NCBI RefSeq assembly: GCF_030698125.1
Contig: NZ_JAUYNV010000051.1
Span: 1 to 64,000 of the forward strand
From: Methyloversatilis sp.
GTDB lineage: Bacteria; Pseudomonadota; Gammaproteobacteria; Burkholderiales; Rhodocyclaceae
DNA length: 64,000 nucleotides
Direction of reading: 5' to 3'
The position numbers and the translations under genes were made by a program. The number at the start of each line of letters is the position of its first letter. Within the stretch, counting starts at the first letter, position 1. Below, piece after piece: positions 7,460-17,310 of the stretch. The notes under the pieces are model-generated. The model was not told the DNA's origin. It saw nothing but the letters and a program-made list of their open reading frames with translations, and ran no database searches.

Positions 7460-9681
7460 ACTATCTGCCGCTGCCCATTCCTGGCGAATCGCCCCTTAGC
7501 GTCGTGCTCCGCTGTACGGAAGAGAACGGATACTCTTCGGCAAGCAAGTTCATCTACCGGTTGATCAAGAGCCCCGCTCAATCTGTTCTGTTTCGGAGCG
7601 GTCATTTCGCGAAAAAAATCGTAGAGCTATATCCGGAACGCCTTCAGGCGCGACTGCTCGCCTGCTTCTTTCAGGAACTGCCTAGCATATCTTCCCGCAA
7701 GCCGGTCCGGATTCTGAATGCGGAATTTCCTGGGGATCTGATCCGGTTCTTCTATCAGCCGGTTTGTCCTCGATGCGCAGCCGATGGCTACTATCGTGCG
7801 GAAACCAGCGTTGCGCTCTTCGAGTACTGCGCCAAGCACGGCCAAAAACTGATTCGTAAGTGTCCTGAGTGCGAATCTCTATACGGGCCCGGGCAGCGCG
7901 GCATTGATCAGTGCAGCTGCAAGGCCAGGATATCCAGCAATCCCGGCTCCAGAGCATTCGCCTTTGGTGAGCGAAGGCTGTACCGAGCCATGGAGGATGG
8001 CGACCAAGCCTGGGTGTCCCGCCTGCTGGCGTTCGTACGCGTTCTCGAGATCGAACGGGAACCCGACTACGTAAAGCGTTCGAAACTGCTCGCCTACGCA
8101 GCACTTCTTGCTACGGACGTCGACCGTGGAGTCCGCGCATTCGCGCGGCACCAACAAAGGCGCTATCCGCACCTACTACCCCGGGTTTGGCTCGCTCGTT
8201 TGCTTGCTATCCACTCCCCAGCGAGGCAAGCAGCCGAAGATCTTGCCCAACGCCTCTCCCGTGACTACGACATCTCTTGCGCAAGGACAGTCCCGGAGGG
8301 GGTCGCGGACGAAGACCTGTTGCTACTTTTGGACAGCAGAGCTGCTTCTGCTGTCCTGGGCATCACGCCCAACACACTCACTAGTCTGAGCACCGCTCAA
8401 ATCCTGAACCGCATCGAGCGCAGTTCAATCATCAGAAATCGGTATGGCAGTCACGAGATATCGTCCTTGATGGCGAGGCTTGCGAAGAGCAGCCGTTCAG
8501 AGTGCCACGGATCTGACGAGCAAACGCGCACTCAGGCATATGCGGATGAGTTGGCTGAAATGAATGCGGGCGCCCGAATCGTCGATCGATTCAACATTGC
8601 TCAAGGACTGCCGTCTTTGAGGTCAATCAAGATTAAGGATGTGCAGGGAGCTCTGCCTTGCAGTGCCCGCGTTGCCGTACCGTGGGCCAACTTGGAGGAG
8701 TCTGGGACTGCAGAGAGCCAAGCGAAGGATAAAAAGCTCATGGGCTTGCAACAGACGGCTGAGCGCCTCCGTACCTACCCTGAAGCTGTGCGACGGATAG
8801 AAAAGACCCGACTGCTCTCCCGCCACGTCCCGTCCGGTGAGAAAGCTCGGCAACCCATGATGTTCGCCGCTAGCGACGTGGAGGCGTTCGATAGACAGTA
8901 TGTGTTCGTGGGCAGCCTCGCAACGCAGTTGGCTACCGGAGCAACCTCACTATCCGACAAGCTTGCGGCTGTGGGGGTCCATCCGGTATCCGGTCCTAGG
9001 GTAGATGGCGCCCTGGTCAATGTTTTTCGCCGTTCGGACATCGCCAAAGTTGATCTCCAACGCGTTAAGGCGCTCAAGGACTACCCCACCCGAGCAGGAC
9101 GCAAGCCGGCAGGCAGCGTGACCTACGATCAAACGGTCTGGATGACGGCCGTCGAAGCGGCTGACGAGCTCGCCATGAACACTCAACAGATCGCAGTCTT
9201 ACAACGTACCGGGCAGTTGCCTGCAGAAGTTCCGCCCAATCGAGAAGCGGACAACCGAAAGTACTTCCGAAGAACTGCCGTCAAGCGATTGAAGGATGAG
9301 TTGGCCTCACTTCGAACGATTGAATCCGTATCGTCAGAGGTCGGCTTAACGAAGCGAGAGTTCGTCGTTCGCTTCATTGACTCGGGCTTCATTGAGTGCG
9401 TGGCGCCGTTAGGCGAGCTCCGCGTCCAACAAAGCGACATTCCAAGAATTCACGAGAACCTGAAGCGATTCATGAGCGCAGCTCAGGCTGGCACGCTCTT
9501 GAATACGCATAGCCGATACCTGCTGAATGCAGAACGAAGCGGCAGGATCACGCGAGCCCCTGAGAAGGAAACCCAGATCCACGGAGTGGTACTGTTCCGG
9601 CGGAACGACGTGCTCCAGATGGCTAACGCGGGCGAGGTGCAGCCGATTCGTAGGGGGGTGTCGAAGCGGTTGAACGCATAG
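7456..9681 (+). CDS. tniQ: TniQ/TnsD-like target-selection protein with a long C-terminal region
   Basis: This 741-residue protein begins with a TniQ domain: YLPLPIPGESPLSVVLR, then a zinc-binding series C104-x2-C107, C125, H128, C136-x2-C139. TniQ/TnsD proteins choose the insertion site and recruit TnsC. The remaining 500 residues are longer than in a plain TniQ. They contain repeated segments that look like excisionase/MerR-type winged helices (about 555-610 and 670-740, each starting with a pattern like TAVEAADEL or SAAQAGTLL). A long TnsD-like form suggests recognition of one fixed DNA site. The transposon end just beyond the nrdB stop suggests nrdB as that site (inference). Confidence 0.85.
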   Translation: MNYLPLPIPGESPLSVVLRCTEENGYSSASKFIYRLIKSPAQSVLFRSGHFAKKIVELYPERLQARLLACFFQELPSISSRKPVRILNAEFPGDLIRFFYQPVCPRCAADGYYRAETSVALFEYCAKHGQKLIRKCPECESLYGPGQRGIDQCSCKARISSNPGSRAFAFGERRLYRAMEDGDQAWVSRLLAFVRVLEIEREPDYVKRSKLLAYAALLATDVDRGVRAFARHQQRRYPHLLPRVWLARLLAIHSPARQAAEDLAQRLSRDYDISCARTVPEGVADEDLLLLLDSRAASAVLGITPNTLTSLSTAQILNRIERSSIIRNRYGSHEISSLMARLAKSSRSECHGSDEQTRTQAYADELAEMNAGARIVDRFNIAQGLPSLRSIKIKDVQGALPCSARVAVPWANLEESGTAESQAKDKKLMGLQQTAERLRTYPEAVRRIEKTRLLSRHVPSGEKARQPMMFAASDVEAFDRQYVFVGSLATQLATGATSLSDKLAAVGVHPVSGPRVDGALVNVFRRSDIAKVDLQRVKALKDYPTRAGRKPAGSVTYDQTVWMTAVEAADELAMNTQQIAVLQRTGQLPAEVPPNREADNRKYFRRTAVKRLKDELASLRTIESVSSEVGLTKREFVVRFIDSGFIECVAPLGELRVQQSDIPRIHENLKRFMSAAQAGTLLNTHSRYLLNAERSGRITRAPEKETQIHGVVLFRRNDVLQMANAGEVQPIRRGVSKRLNA

Positions 9682-9875
9682 TTCCACGCCCCTGACAGTT
9701 CCACCGCGAACCGGGCGGTCACTTTCCAGATTCCCCGACACGCCCTACCAGCGTCAAACACGCGTTCACCCCCAAGAACGCGAAGCCCAAAATGCACGTA
9801 CCTGGGCGACGCATGCGCCCCTGCGCGTCATCCCTCATCTCTACCCGCTGGACGACCTCACTCCCCACCACTCTT

Positions 9876-10212
9876 GTCTCTAACGAGACTCCACTTCTGT
9901 CTCAATCGTTAAGCGGCCCGAGGTAAAGCCGGTTTCAATGGCGGCATGTAGGCGAGAACCCAAATCCGTGCAGGGCGGCAGAGACACACTACTCTCGTCT
10001 TTAATGAGATATTTTTCTTGTCTCTAGTGAGACAGCTAAAAGACAGCAAGGTCGTGCTGGTCCGAGAGCACGCAACACCTTCCCGCATGAGAGCGCTCTT
10101 CAATCCAGCGGGAACAAGAAAAAGGGCGCCCGAAGGCGCCCTGAGGTGTGCGTTACCGTCTCTAATGAGACGTTATCGTCTCTAGTGAGATTGCTCTCGT
10201 CTCTAATGAGAA
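9876..10212 (+). repeat. Array of seven GTCTCTARTGAGA-type sites (probable TnsB-binding sites at a transposon end)
   Basis: Near-identical 14-base sites occur at 9876-9889, 9997-10010 (one change), 10020-10033, 10158-10171, 10178-10191 and 10199-10212, with a weaker copy near 9899-9910. The asymmetric centre (TAAT, TAGT or TAAC) points the same way each time, so these are direct repeats of an imperfect palindrome. The last three are spaced 20-21 bases and the middle pair 23 bases. Clustered direct sites of this spacing are what TnsB binds at Tn7-like ends. They fill the otherwise gene-free 9682-10230. Confidence 0.75.
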
Positions 10213-10230
10213 TCTACGTTTTTCATGAAC
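10213..10230. other. Approximate transposon/nrdB junction
   Basis: The last site ends at 10212 and the nrdB stop codon is at 10231-10233, so the outer tip of the element must lie in or near this stretch. A possible tip is at 10225, reading TGAAAAACGTAGA inward on the minus strand, which would give a TG...CA-type end and leave five bases before the nrdB stop. The left end is not in the window, so neither the tip nor a target duplication can be confirmed. Confidence 0.35.
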
Positions 10231-11481
10231 TCAATCCCAGCTCAACGCCCCGCCCGTCTGATATTCAATTACCCGCGTCTCGAAGAAATTCCTCTCCTTC
10301 TTCAGATCAATCATCTCGCTCATCCACGGGAACGGGTTTTCCGCGCCCGGGTAGAGCACGTCGAGACCGATCTGCTGCGCCCGGCGGTTGGCGATGAAGC
10401 GGAGGTATTCCTTGAACATGGCTGAATTCAGGCCGAGCACGCCACGCGGCATGGTGTCTTCGGCGTAGCGGTATTCGAGCTCGACGGCCTTGCGGAACAG
10501 GGTTTTGAGCTCTTCGCGGAATTCGACGGTCCAGAGGTGCGGGTTTTCGAGCTTGATCTGGTTGATCAGGTCGATGCCGAAATTGCAGTGCATGGACTCG
10601 TCGCGCAGGATGTACTGGTACTGCTCTGCGGCGCCGGTCATCTTGTTCTGACGGCCGAGGGCGAGGATCTGCACGAAGCCGACGTAGAAGAACAGGCCTT
10701 CCATCAGGCAGGCGAAAACGATCAGGCTTTTCAGCAGCTGCTGGTCGGTTTCGGGCGTGCCGGTCTTGAACAGCGGGTTAGTCAGCACGTCGATGAACGG
10801 GATCAGGAACTCGTCCTTGTCGCGGATCGACTGCACTTCGTGATAGGCGTTGAACACTTCGCCTTCGTCGAGACCGAGCGATTCGACGATGTACTGGTAG
10901 GCGTGCGTGTGGATCGCCTCTTCGAACGCCTGGCGCAGCAGGTACTGGCGGCATTCGGGCGCGGTGATGTGGCGGTAGGTGCCGAGCACGATGTTGTTGG
11001 CGGCCAGCGAATCGGCGGTGACGAAGAAGCCGAGGTTGCGCTTGATGAGGCGGCGCTCGTCGTCGGTCAGGCCGTTGGGCGTCTTCCACAGCTCGATGTC
11101 GCGCTGCATGTTCACTTCCTGCGGCATCCAGTGGTTGGCGCAGCCGGACAGGTATTTGTCCCACGCCCACTTGTACTTGAAAGGCACGAGCTGGTTCACG
11201 TCGGTGCCGCCGTTGATGACGCGCTTGTCTTCGGCGCGGATGCGGCGCATGCGGGTGGATTCGGTCGCGGCCGGCGCGGGGGCGCGCGGCGCGATCGGCA
11301 GTTCGGCGATGGGGGCGGTGATCGGCAGGGAGTCCGCGTACATATCGCGGCGGGCCGCCGCTCCCACAGGGGCTGCGCCGGCGCGCGGGGCGAACCCGGT
11401 GGCCGGCTCGGCGGTGGCGGTGCGCAGGCCGAGGCCGGGTTGCGGGGCGTTCACGGGCAGGTCGTCTTCAAAACTCAGCAT
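10231..11481 (-). CDS. nrdB: Class Ia ribonucleoside-diphosphate reductase beta subunit
   Basis: This 416-residue R2 protein generates the di-iron tyrosyl radical for deoxyribonucleotide synthesis. Recognisable family segments include [37 protein letters not shown] and the C-terminal peptide GGALSWD that docks into NrdA. The start at 11481 (MLSFEDDLP) has a GGAGAG ribosome binding site. A longer reading upstream runs through the hairpin repeats and is rejected. About 80 Ala/Pro-rich residues precede the conserved region. The gene is intact despite the transposon end ending within about 20 bases of its stop codon. Confidence 0.95.
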   Translation of the reverse strand: MLSFEDDLPVNAPQPGLGLRTATAEPATGFAPRAGAAPVGAAARRDMYADSLPITAPIAELPIAPRAPAPAATESTRMRRIRAEDKRVINGGTDVNQLVPFKYKWAWDKYLSGCANHWMPQEVNMQRDIELWKTPNGLTDDERRLIKRNLGFFVTADSLAANNIVLGTYRHITAPECRQYLLRQAFEEAIHTHAYQYIVESLGLDEGEVFNAYHEVQSIRDKDEFLIPFIDVLTNPLFKTGTPETDQQLLKSLIVFACLMEGLFFYVGFVQILALGRQNKMTGAAEQYQYILRDESMHCNFGIDLINQIKLENPHLWTVEFREELKTLFRKAVELEYRYAEDTMPRGVLGLNSAMFKEYLRFIANRRAQQIGLDVLYPGAENPFPWMSEMIDLKKERNFFETRVIEYQTGGALSWD

Positions 11482-11591
11482 GGATGTTCTCTCCGTGGGC
11501 GGTGCGTGGAGCGACCGGGTTCTGGTTGATTCGGGTATTCGGGGCGGACGTTGCCGGCATTTTTTCAGTCCCCCCCGGCCCTCACCCCCGG

Positions 11592-11696
11592 CCCCTCTCC
11601 CGCTGATGCGGGAGAGGGGAGCGGACGCGGGGTGCGGGAGAGGGGAGCGGGTTCCACTCACCCCCCGGCCTCTTTCCCGCTGATGCGGGAGAGGGG
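11592..11696. repeat. Two dyad repeats between nrdA and nrdB
   Basis: Perfect inverted repeat CCCCTCTCCCGC-TGAT-GCGGGAGAGGGG at 11592-11619 and a second copy with one changed arm base at 11669-11696. They are separated by a partial copy (GGTGCGGGAGAGGGGAGCGG, around 11630-11650). The DNA looks like a dispersed palindromic intergenic element of the REP/BIME kind. Placed between two genes that must be balanced in amount, the RNA hairpins could attenuate or stabilise the nrdAB transcript (inference). Confidence 0.7.
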
Positions 11697-11713
11697 AGAG
11701 GTCAGGTGCAGCA

Positions 11714-14566
11714 TTACTGGCAGGCTTCGCAGGTCGGGTCGTCGATGGCGCAGAACTTGGGTTCGGCTTCGCTCGGCACCGAATTCAGTTCGCCTCCTCG
11801 GCCTGTGGACTTCTCGGCGTGCGTGGCGCCCATGGCGCGCAGGTAATACGTGGTCTTGAGGCCGCGCAGCCAGGCCAGCTTGTAGGTTTCGTCGAGCTTC
11901 TTGCCCGAGGCGCCAGCCATGTAGATGTTCAGGCTCTGCGCCTGGTCGATCCACTTCTGGCGGCGCGATGCGGCTTCGACCAGCCATTTCGGCTCGACTT
12001 CGAAGGCGGTGGCGTACAGGCTGCGCAGCTCGGCCGGAATGCGGTCGATGCGCGACAGCGAGCCGTCGAAGTACTTCAGGTCGGCGACCATGACTTCGTC
12101 CCACAGGCCCAGCTTCTTCAGGTCGCGCACCAAATGCTCGTTCACCACGGTGAATTCGCCCGACAGGTTCGATTTGACGAACAGGTTCTGGTAGGTCGGC
12201 TCGATGCTGGCGTCGACGCCGATGATGTTCGAAATGGTGGCGGTCGGCGCAATGGCGAGGCAGTTGGAATTGCGCATGCCGTAGTTGGCGATGCGACTGC
12301 GCAGCGCGCTCCAGTCCATCGTGACCGAGCGGTCGACTTCGAGGTAGCCACCGCGCTCTTCGGCCAGGATGTCGAGCGAGTCGTGCGGCAGGATGCCGCG
12401 GTCCCACAGGCTGCCCTTGTAGCTGGCGTAGCGGCCGCGCTCTTCGGCCAGTTCGGTCGAGGCCCAGTAGGCGTAGTAGGCGACGGCTTCCATCGAGCGG
12501 TCGGCGAATTCGACTGCGTCGTCGGAGGCGTACGGCGTGCGCAGCTCATGCAGCGCTTCCTGGAAGCCCATCAGGCCCATGCCGACCGGGCGGTGCTTCA
12601 GGTTGGAATTGCGCGCCTTGCCGACCGAGTAGTAATTGATGTCGATGACGTTGTCGAGCATGCGCATCGCGGTGCGGATGGTCTTGCGCAGCTTGTCGTG
12701 GTCGAGCACCTTGTTGCCCTGGCCGTCGTCCTTCAGGTGGGCGACCAGATTCACCGAGCCGAGGTTGCACACGGCGATTTCGGTGTCGGAGGTGTTCAGC
12801 GTGATTTCTGTGCACAGGTTGCTGGAATGAACCACGCCGACATGCTGCTGTGGCGAGCGCAGGTTGCACGGGTCCTTGAAAGTGATCCACGGGTGGCCGG
12901 TTTCGAACAGCATCGACAGCATCTTGCGCCACAGCGCGACCGCCGGCATCTTCTTGAACACGCGGATTTCGCCGCGCGCGGCCTTCTCTTCGTAGCGGGT
13001 ATAGGCCTCTTCGAAGGCGCGGCCGAACAGGTCGTGCAGGTCGGGGCAGTCGGACGGCGAGAACAGCGTCCACTCGGCGTTTTCCATCACGCGGCGCATG
13101 AACAGATCCGGGATCCAGTTCGCAGTGTTCATGTCGTGCGTACGGCGGCGGTCGTCGCCGGTGTTCTTGCGCAGTTCGAGGAATTCCTCGATGTCGAGGT
13201 GCCAGCTTTCCAGATAGGCGCATACCGCGCCCTTGCGCTTGCCGCCCTGATTCACCGCGACGGCGGTGTCATTGACCACCTTCAGGAAGGGCACGACGCC
13301 CTGGCTCTTGCCGTTGGTGCCCTTGATGTGCGAGCCCAGCGCGCGCACCGGCGTCCAGTCATTGCCCAGACCGCCGGCGAACTTGGCCAGCAGCGCGTTT
13401 TCCTTGATGGCCTCGAAGATGCCGTCGAGGTCGTCGGCCACCGTCGTGAGGTAGCACGACGACAGTTGCGGGCGCAGCGTGGCGCTGTTGAACAGCGTCG
13501 GCGTCGAGCTCATGAAGTCGAAGCTGGCCAGCAGCTGGTAGAACTCGATCGCGCGCGCTTCGCGGTTGATTTCGTTCATCGCGAGGCCCATGGCGACGCG
13601 CATGAAGAACACCTGCGGCAGTTCGATGCGGCGGTCGCGGATGTGCAGGAAGTAGCGGTCGTACAGCGTCTGCAGGCCGAGGTAGTTGAAGCGCAGGTCG
13701 TTGCGGTGGTCGAGCGCGGCGCCCAGCTTCGCGAGGTCGAACTGCGCCAGCTTCGGGTCGAGCAGTTCGGCTTCGATGCCCAGCTTGATGTAGCGCGGGA
13801 AATAGTCGGCGTAGGCCGTGGCCATCGCGCCCTGCGACGTTTCTTCGCCCAGCACTTCGGCGCGGATCGTGTGCAGCAGCAGGCGGGCGGTGACGTAGCC
13901 GTAGGCCGGGTCGTTCTCGATCAGCGAGCGCGCGGCCAGGATGGCCGACTTGCGCACTTCATCGACCGGCACGCCGTCGTACAGATTGGTCAGCGTGGCA
14001 TCGAAAATGGTGGCGACCGACACGACGTCGCCGAGGTTTTCGCAACTGTCCTGGATCAGCGTGCGCAGCGCTTCGCGGTCGAGCGGCATGCGGCGGTCGC
14101 CATCGACCACGTGAAGCACCGGCTGCTCGGTCGATGCCTCAACGGCCTGCTGCTTCTGCGCACGTTCGGCGGAGCGCTTTTCGCGGTACAGCACATAGGC
14201 GCGGGCCACGTCGTGCTCGGCCGAGCGCATCAGCGCCAGTTCGACCTGGTCCTGGATGTCTTCTATATGGAAGGTGCCGCCGTGCGGCAGGCGACGCAGC
14301 AGCGCGCCGACGACCGCGTCGGTCAGCGCGGCAACCTGTTCGCGCACACGTGCCGATGCCGCGCCCTGCCCGCCATTCACGGCCAGGAAGGCCTTGGTCA
14401 TGGCGATGGAAATCTTGGCCGGCTCGAACGCCACCACGGCACCGTTCCTGCGGATGATCTTGTAGTCGGTGTGCGCACTGTGCGCGGCGGCCGACGACTC
14501 GAGGCTGATCTGGTCCGGCGTGCCGGACAGTGAACGGTTGCTGCCGTGTTCGGCGCTGATCTGCAT
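11714..14566 (-). CDS. nrdA: Class Ia ribonucleoside-diphosphate reductase alpha subunit
   Basis: This 950-residue catalytic subunit reduces ribonucleoside diphosphates. An ATP-cone domain near residues 35-125 ([26 protein letters not shown]) gives allosteric activity control. The barrel includes [29 protein letters not shown] and [10 protein letters not shown], and the protein ends in CEACQ, the redox-active Cys pair re-reduced by thioredoxin or glutaredoxin. ATG at 14566 has an AGGGAG ribosome binding site; the ATG at 14644 would run through the NrdR box and is rejected. Cotranscribed with nrdB. Confidence 0.95.
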   Translation of the reverse strand: MQISAEHGSNRSLSGTPDQISLESSAAAHSAHTDYKIIRRNGAVVAFEPAKISIAMTKAFLAVNGGQGAASARVREQVAALTDAVVGALLRRLPHGGTFHIEDIQDQVELALMRSAEHDVARAYVLYREKRSAERAQKQQAVEASTEQPVLHVVDGDRRMPLDREALRTLIQDSCENLGDVVSVATIFDATLTNLYDGVPVDEVRKSAILAARSLIENDPAYGYVTARLLLHTIRAEVLGEETSQGAMATAYADYFPRYIKLGIEAELLDPKLAQFDLAKLGAALDHRNDLRFNYLGLQTLYDRYFLHIRDRRIELPQVFFMRVAMGLAMNEINREARAIEFYQLLASFDFMSSTPTLFNSATLRPQLSSCYLTTVADDLDGIFEAIKENALLAKFAGGLGNDWTPVRALGSHIKGTNGKSQGVVPFLKVVNDTAVAVNQGGKRKGAVCAYLESWHLDIEEFLELRKNTGDDRRRTHDMNTANWIPDLFMRRVMENAEWTLFSPSDCPDLHDLFGRAFEEAYTRYEEKAARGEIRVFKKMPAVALWRKMLSMLFETGHPWITFKDPCNLRSPQQHVGVVHSSNLCTEITLNTSDTEIAVCNLGSVNLVAHLKDDGQGNKVLDHDKLRKTIRTAMRMLDNVIDINYYSVGKARNSNLKHRPVGMGLMGFQEALHELRTPYASDDAVEFADRSMEAVAYYAYWASTELAEERGRYASYKGSLWDRGILPHDSLDILAEERGGYLEVDRSVTMDWSALRSRIANYGMRNSNCLAIAPTATISNIIGVDASIEPTYQNLFVKSNLSGEFTVVNEHLVRDLKKLGLWDEVMVADLKYFDGSLSRIDRIPAELRSLYATAFEVEPKWLVEAASRRQKWIDQAQSLNIYMAGASGKKLDETYKLAWLRGLKTTYYLRAMGATHAEKSTGRGGELNSVPSEAEPKFCAIDDPTCEACQ

Positions 14567-14640
14567 GCGTACATCTCCCTGGAGAACCGCAGCCACGCTG
14601 CGGCGAAATGAATCTGGAGGTGGGGAAGTGTGCTCTTCGA

Positions 14641-14687
14641 CCACTACCTATAGTGGTTCAAGCGGTTTGAGCTACTAAGTGTAGTGA
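14641..14687 (-). promoter_or_regulatory. Paired NrdR boxes upstream of nrdA
   Basis: Box 1 is the near-perfect palindrome CCACTACCTATAGTGG at 14641-14656. Box 2, CTACTAAGTGTAGTGA at 14672-14687, aligns to it with a 31-base offset, about three helical turns. Two boxes at 30-31 bases are the standard arrangement for the NrdR repressor, which shuts off ribonucleotide reductase when dATP is high. Confidence 0.8.
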
Positions 14688-14745
14688 TGCGACCCGGACA
14701 CCGCAAGCGCTTTTTTCCGTCCGCGGCGAATCCGCAGGAAACGCT

Positions 14746-15387
14746 TCAGGGGCGCGGGATACCGACCGCCGACCAGTCGAAACAGGCGCCCGGATCGATC
14801 TTTCGACCGGGCGCGACATCCGAATGGCCTACGACATCGGCAATCGGATGGCGCTGGCGCAGCGCCCCGATCAGCGCGCGAGCGCGCGCGTACTGGGCGG
14901 CTTCGAAGGGCAGCACGTTGCAGCCTTCGAACTCGATGCCGACCGAGAAATCGTTGCAGCGGCCGCGCCCCTGCCAGTTCGATACGCCTGCGTGCCAGGC
15001 GCGCTCGAGGGTGGACACGAACTGCAGCAGTTCGCCGTCGCGCCGCACCACGAAGTGCGACGACACCCGAAGTGCCGAGATATCAAAGAAGTAGGGGTGA
15101 GCCGATGGGTCGAGCCGGTTGGTGAACAGGTGTTCGATCCACGGCCCGCCGAAATCGCCCGGCGGCAGGCTGATGCTGTGGAGCACGATGAGCGACACCG
15201 GCGCATCGTCCGGCCGCGCATCGCGATTGGGTGAATCGACGCGCCGCGCCCCCGCGCACCAGCCGTCGGCGTCGATGACGTGATCGGGGTGGGTCAAGAG
15301 GAGGTGCCTTTGGAAACTCGCACGTTGAGCACGCGGCAACTCGAATTTGACGAGCCGGATCGCCTGCGGGGCAGGCTCCTGCGACAA
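14746..15387 (-). CDS. ampD: 1,6-anhydro-N-acetylmuramyl-L-alanine amidase AmpD
   Basis: A cytoplasmic zinc amidase of cell-wall recycling that removes the peptide from anhydro-muropeptides. Zinc-ligand regions are visible: LIVLHSISLPPGDFGGPWI, ERAWHAGVSNWQGRGRCND and the end GHSDVAPGRKIDPGACFDW. The reading starts at a TTG at 15387 and gives 213 residues, about 28 longer than E. coli AmpD at the N-terminus. The family-like part begins at DGWCAGARRVDSPN, so the true start may lie downstream at another TTG. Low activity in some bacteria derepresses ampC beta-lactamase; no ampC is in view. Confidence 0.9.
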   Translation of the reverse strand: MSQEPAPQAIRLVKFELPRAQRASFQRHLLLTHPDHVIDADGWCAGARRVDSPNRDARPDDAPVSLIVLHSISLPPGDFGGPWIEHLFTNRLDPSAHPYFFDISALRVSSHFVVRRDGELLQFVSTLERAWHAGVSNWQGRGRCNDFSVGIEFEGCNVLPFEAAQYARARALIGALRQRHPIADVVGHSDVAPGRKIDPGACFDWSAVGIPRP

Positions 15388-15438
15388 ACATCGCCAACCA
15401 TTGAATTCGTTGATTTTTTACATGACCCTGACGGCTGA

Positions 15439-16560
15439 TCAGACCAGCCAGTCGGGGCGCAGCAGCATCACCACACCGAGTGCCAGCATCACCAGACCGC
15501 TGACCAGCTTGAGCACGCGGCCGCCGCGCTCGGTGAGCTTGCCGCTGCCCAATGCGGCAACCGCGGTACCGACCATGAGCGCGTCATCGGCGATGTAACC
15601 GGCGATGTACAACGCCAGATAGCCGTAGTGCGCCGCCGGGCTCAGCGCATGCTGCGCCAGCACCGAGGTATAGAGCGCCGGCAGGCCGGCCGTGCACAGC
15701 AGCTCGATCAGGTTCACCAGCACGGCGAGCGCGGCCACCGACAGCAGCGACACCGGCAATGACGGCGCCTGCACGACGCGACGCATGCGCGCATACAGGC
15801 CGGGCTTGGCCGACTCGGGGATGGACAGCGACAGCCCGCGGCCGAAGGCGAAGAAATCCTTCACATTGATCGCACCGATGAGCAGCGCCAGCGACGCCAG
15901 TGCGCCGCGTACCAGCGGCGTCAGGCCGACCGCCAGAAACAGGTTGAGCCAGGCCGCCATGAAGGCGAAGTAGACCGCACCGCTGACCAGCACGAAGGTG
16001 CCTGCGATCAGCGTCATGCGTCGACGATCCTGCAGCCGCACCAGCAGCGACAGCAGGAACAGCAGCACCCACATCGCGCACGGGTTGAAGCCGTCCAGAA
16101 GACCGAGTGCGAGCGTGAATGCAGGCAGGCCCAGCCGCGCCACATCAAGTTCGCCGATCAGCGGCAGGTGGAGCGCGGCGGACGGCGGGGCCCGGCCGGT
16201 GTCGGCGATGAAGGCGAGCAGCGCCGGCCCGCCTTCGAAACCGCTGATCACCCGCCCGCCCAGCACGAAGGTGGGCACGCCGGGCGGCCAGATGCCGGCC
16301 TGCTGCGACAGCGCGATCAGCTCGTCGCGCGCCGCCTGATCGGCAATCACGTCGTGATAGACGATGCGCAGCCCCGGCCGCTCCGAGGACTGCACATCGT
16401 CGAGAAAGCGCTTTGCCTCGGCGCAGTGCGGACAACCGCGCTGCACATAGACATGCAGCGTGTCATCCGCGTCGCCGGCCCGGACTGCCGTCGCGGACAC
16501 GGCCAGCAGCACGCACCACAGCAGATGCAGCAGGACAGTTCGGGTGCGGGCGAAGGTCAT
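15439..16560 (-). CDS. Exported glutaredoxin-like domain fused to a CcdA/DsbD-type thiol transporter
   Basis: A 373-residue membrane protein. An N-terminal signal segment (8-27) is followed by a glutaredoxin-like domain with active-site C43-P-H-C46. A six-helix membrane part follows, with the CcdA/DsbD hallmarks NPCAMW (C161) and LLCTAGLPALYT (C289). These are the two intramembrane cysteines that carry electrons from cytoplasmic thioredoxin across the membrane. The fusion would deliver reducing power to periplasmic thiols or persulfides. It is the last gene of the sqr operon (sqr, small membrane protein, rhodanese, this gene), so a role in periplasmic sulfur handling is likely (inference). 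Confidence 0.8.
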   Translation of the reverse strand: MTFARTRTVLLHLLWCVLLAVSATAVRAGDADDTLHVYVQRGCPHCAEAKRFLDDVQSSERPGLRIVYHDVIADQAARDELIALSQQAGIWPPGVPTFVLGGRVISGFEGGPALLAFIADTGRAPPSAALHLPLIGELDVARLGLPAFTLALGLLDGFNPCAMWVLLFLLSLLVRLQDRRRMTLIAGTFVLVSGAVYFAFMAAWLNLFLAVGLTPLVRGALASLALLIGAINVKDFFAFGRGLSLSIPESAKPGLYARMRRVVQAPSLPVSLLSVAALAVLVNLIELLCTAGLPALYTSVLAQHALSPAAHYGYLALYIAGYIADDALMVGTAVAALGSGKLTERGGRVLKLVSGLVMLALGVVMLLRPDWLV

Positions 16561-16604
16561 CGGGCAACGGCAGCATTGAGGAGCGCCCGATTATCGCGCC
16601 CTTG

Positions 16605-17153
16605 TTACGGCCGGTCGCTGCGGTACATCTTGTCCGGATTCATCTTCATGCTCCACGGCAGGCCGGAGTTCTGCCAGCCGTTCTGCAGGCGGAAACCCTT
16701 CTGCGGGCCGTCCTTGATCGGCGCCCCCTGGAAGCCGTGTTCGACGTAGCGCGCGTTCGGAAATCCATTGGCGCGCAGAAAGGTCGCGCTCGGCTCGCCG
16801 CGTTCGCTGCCGGAACGGCACATGGTGATGACTTCGGCATCGGCGCCCAGCCCGCGCTTGTCCAGTTCGGCCTTGATCTGTGCCGCGAAGTCGGGGTTCT
16901 GGAAGGTCTTGAACACGTTCTTTTCGGCATTCCACTTCGTGCGATCGACGATCAGGTAGGGAATGTTCACGTGCGCCGCGTCGGTGAAGCCGACGAACAT
17001 GATTTCGACCGGATCGCGTACATCGACCAGCAGCACCTTGCTGTCGGCCTTCTGCACGGCGGCGTGCGCGTCGGCCGCCGAGATCGCCATGTCGACGGCG
17101 GATGCGGTGAGCGTTGCCAGCGACAGCGCGGCAGCGAGGAGCAGTCTTTTCAT
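16605..17153 (-). CDS. Periplasmic rhodanese-like sulfurtransferase
   Basis: A 182-residue protein with a cleavable signal (MKRLLLAAALSLATLTASA) and a single rhodanese domain. The active-site loop is CRSGSERG with the persulfide-carrying C112; conserved LLVDVRDPVE lies near residue 41. It would transfer sulfane sulfur, the product of sulfide oxidation, to an acceptor such as glutathione or sulfite. It sits in the sqr operon, behind the membrane protein and ahead of the glutaredoxin-CcdA fusion, separated from each by short gaps. Confidence 0.85.
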   Translation of the reverse strand: MKRLLLAAALSLATLTASAVDMAISAADAHAAVQKADSKVLLVDVRDPVEIMFVGFTDAAHVNIPYLIVDRTKWNAEKNVFKTFQNPDFAAQIKAELDKRGLGADAEVITMCRSGSERGEPSATFLRANGFPNARYVEHGFQGAPIKDGPQKGFRLQNGWQNSGLPWSMKMNPDKMYRSDRP

Positions 17154-17310
17154 GATGTGTGTTCTCCAGGGTCAGTGCGGATGCATGGATTCATCGTGCG
17201 CCTTTCGCGCGTGCCTGCCAGTGACTGCGATCACCGACGGAACGCGCGGGGTGTTCTGCGCCGGGCCCGCAGACGCTTGCATACCGAGCCGAGCGGACCG
17301 GCAGCCGCCT

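Noticed and set aside
11482-11661. 60-residue N-terminal extension of nrdB
   Set aside because: It reads through the palindromic repeats and has no ribosome binding site, whereas ATG at 11481 has one.
11819-14533. 904-codon open frame opposite nrdA
   Set aside because: Antisense shadow of a high-GC gene: composition is dominated by Val/Ala/Gly/Arg/His with no domain; nrdA on the other strand is certain.
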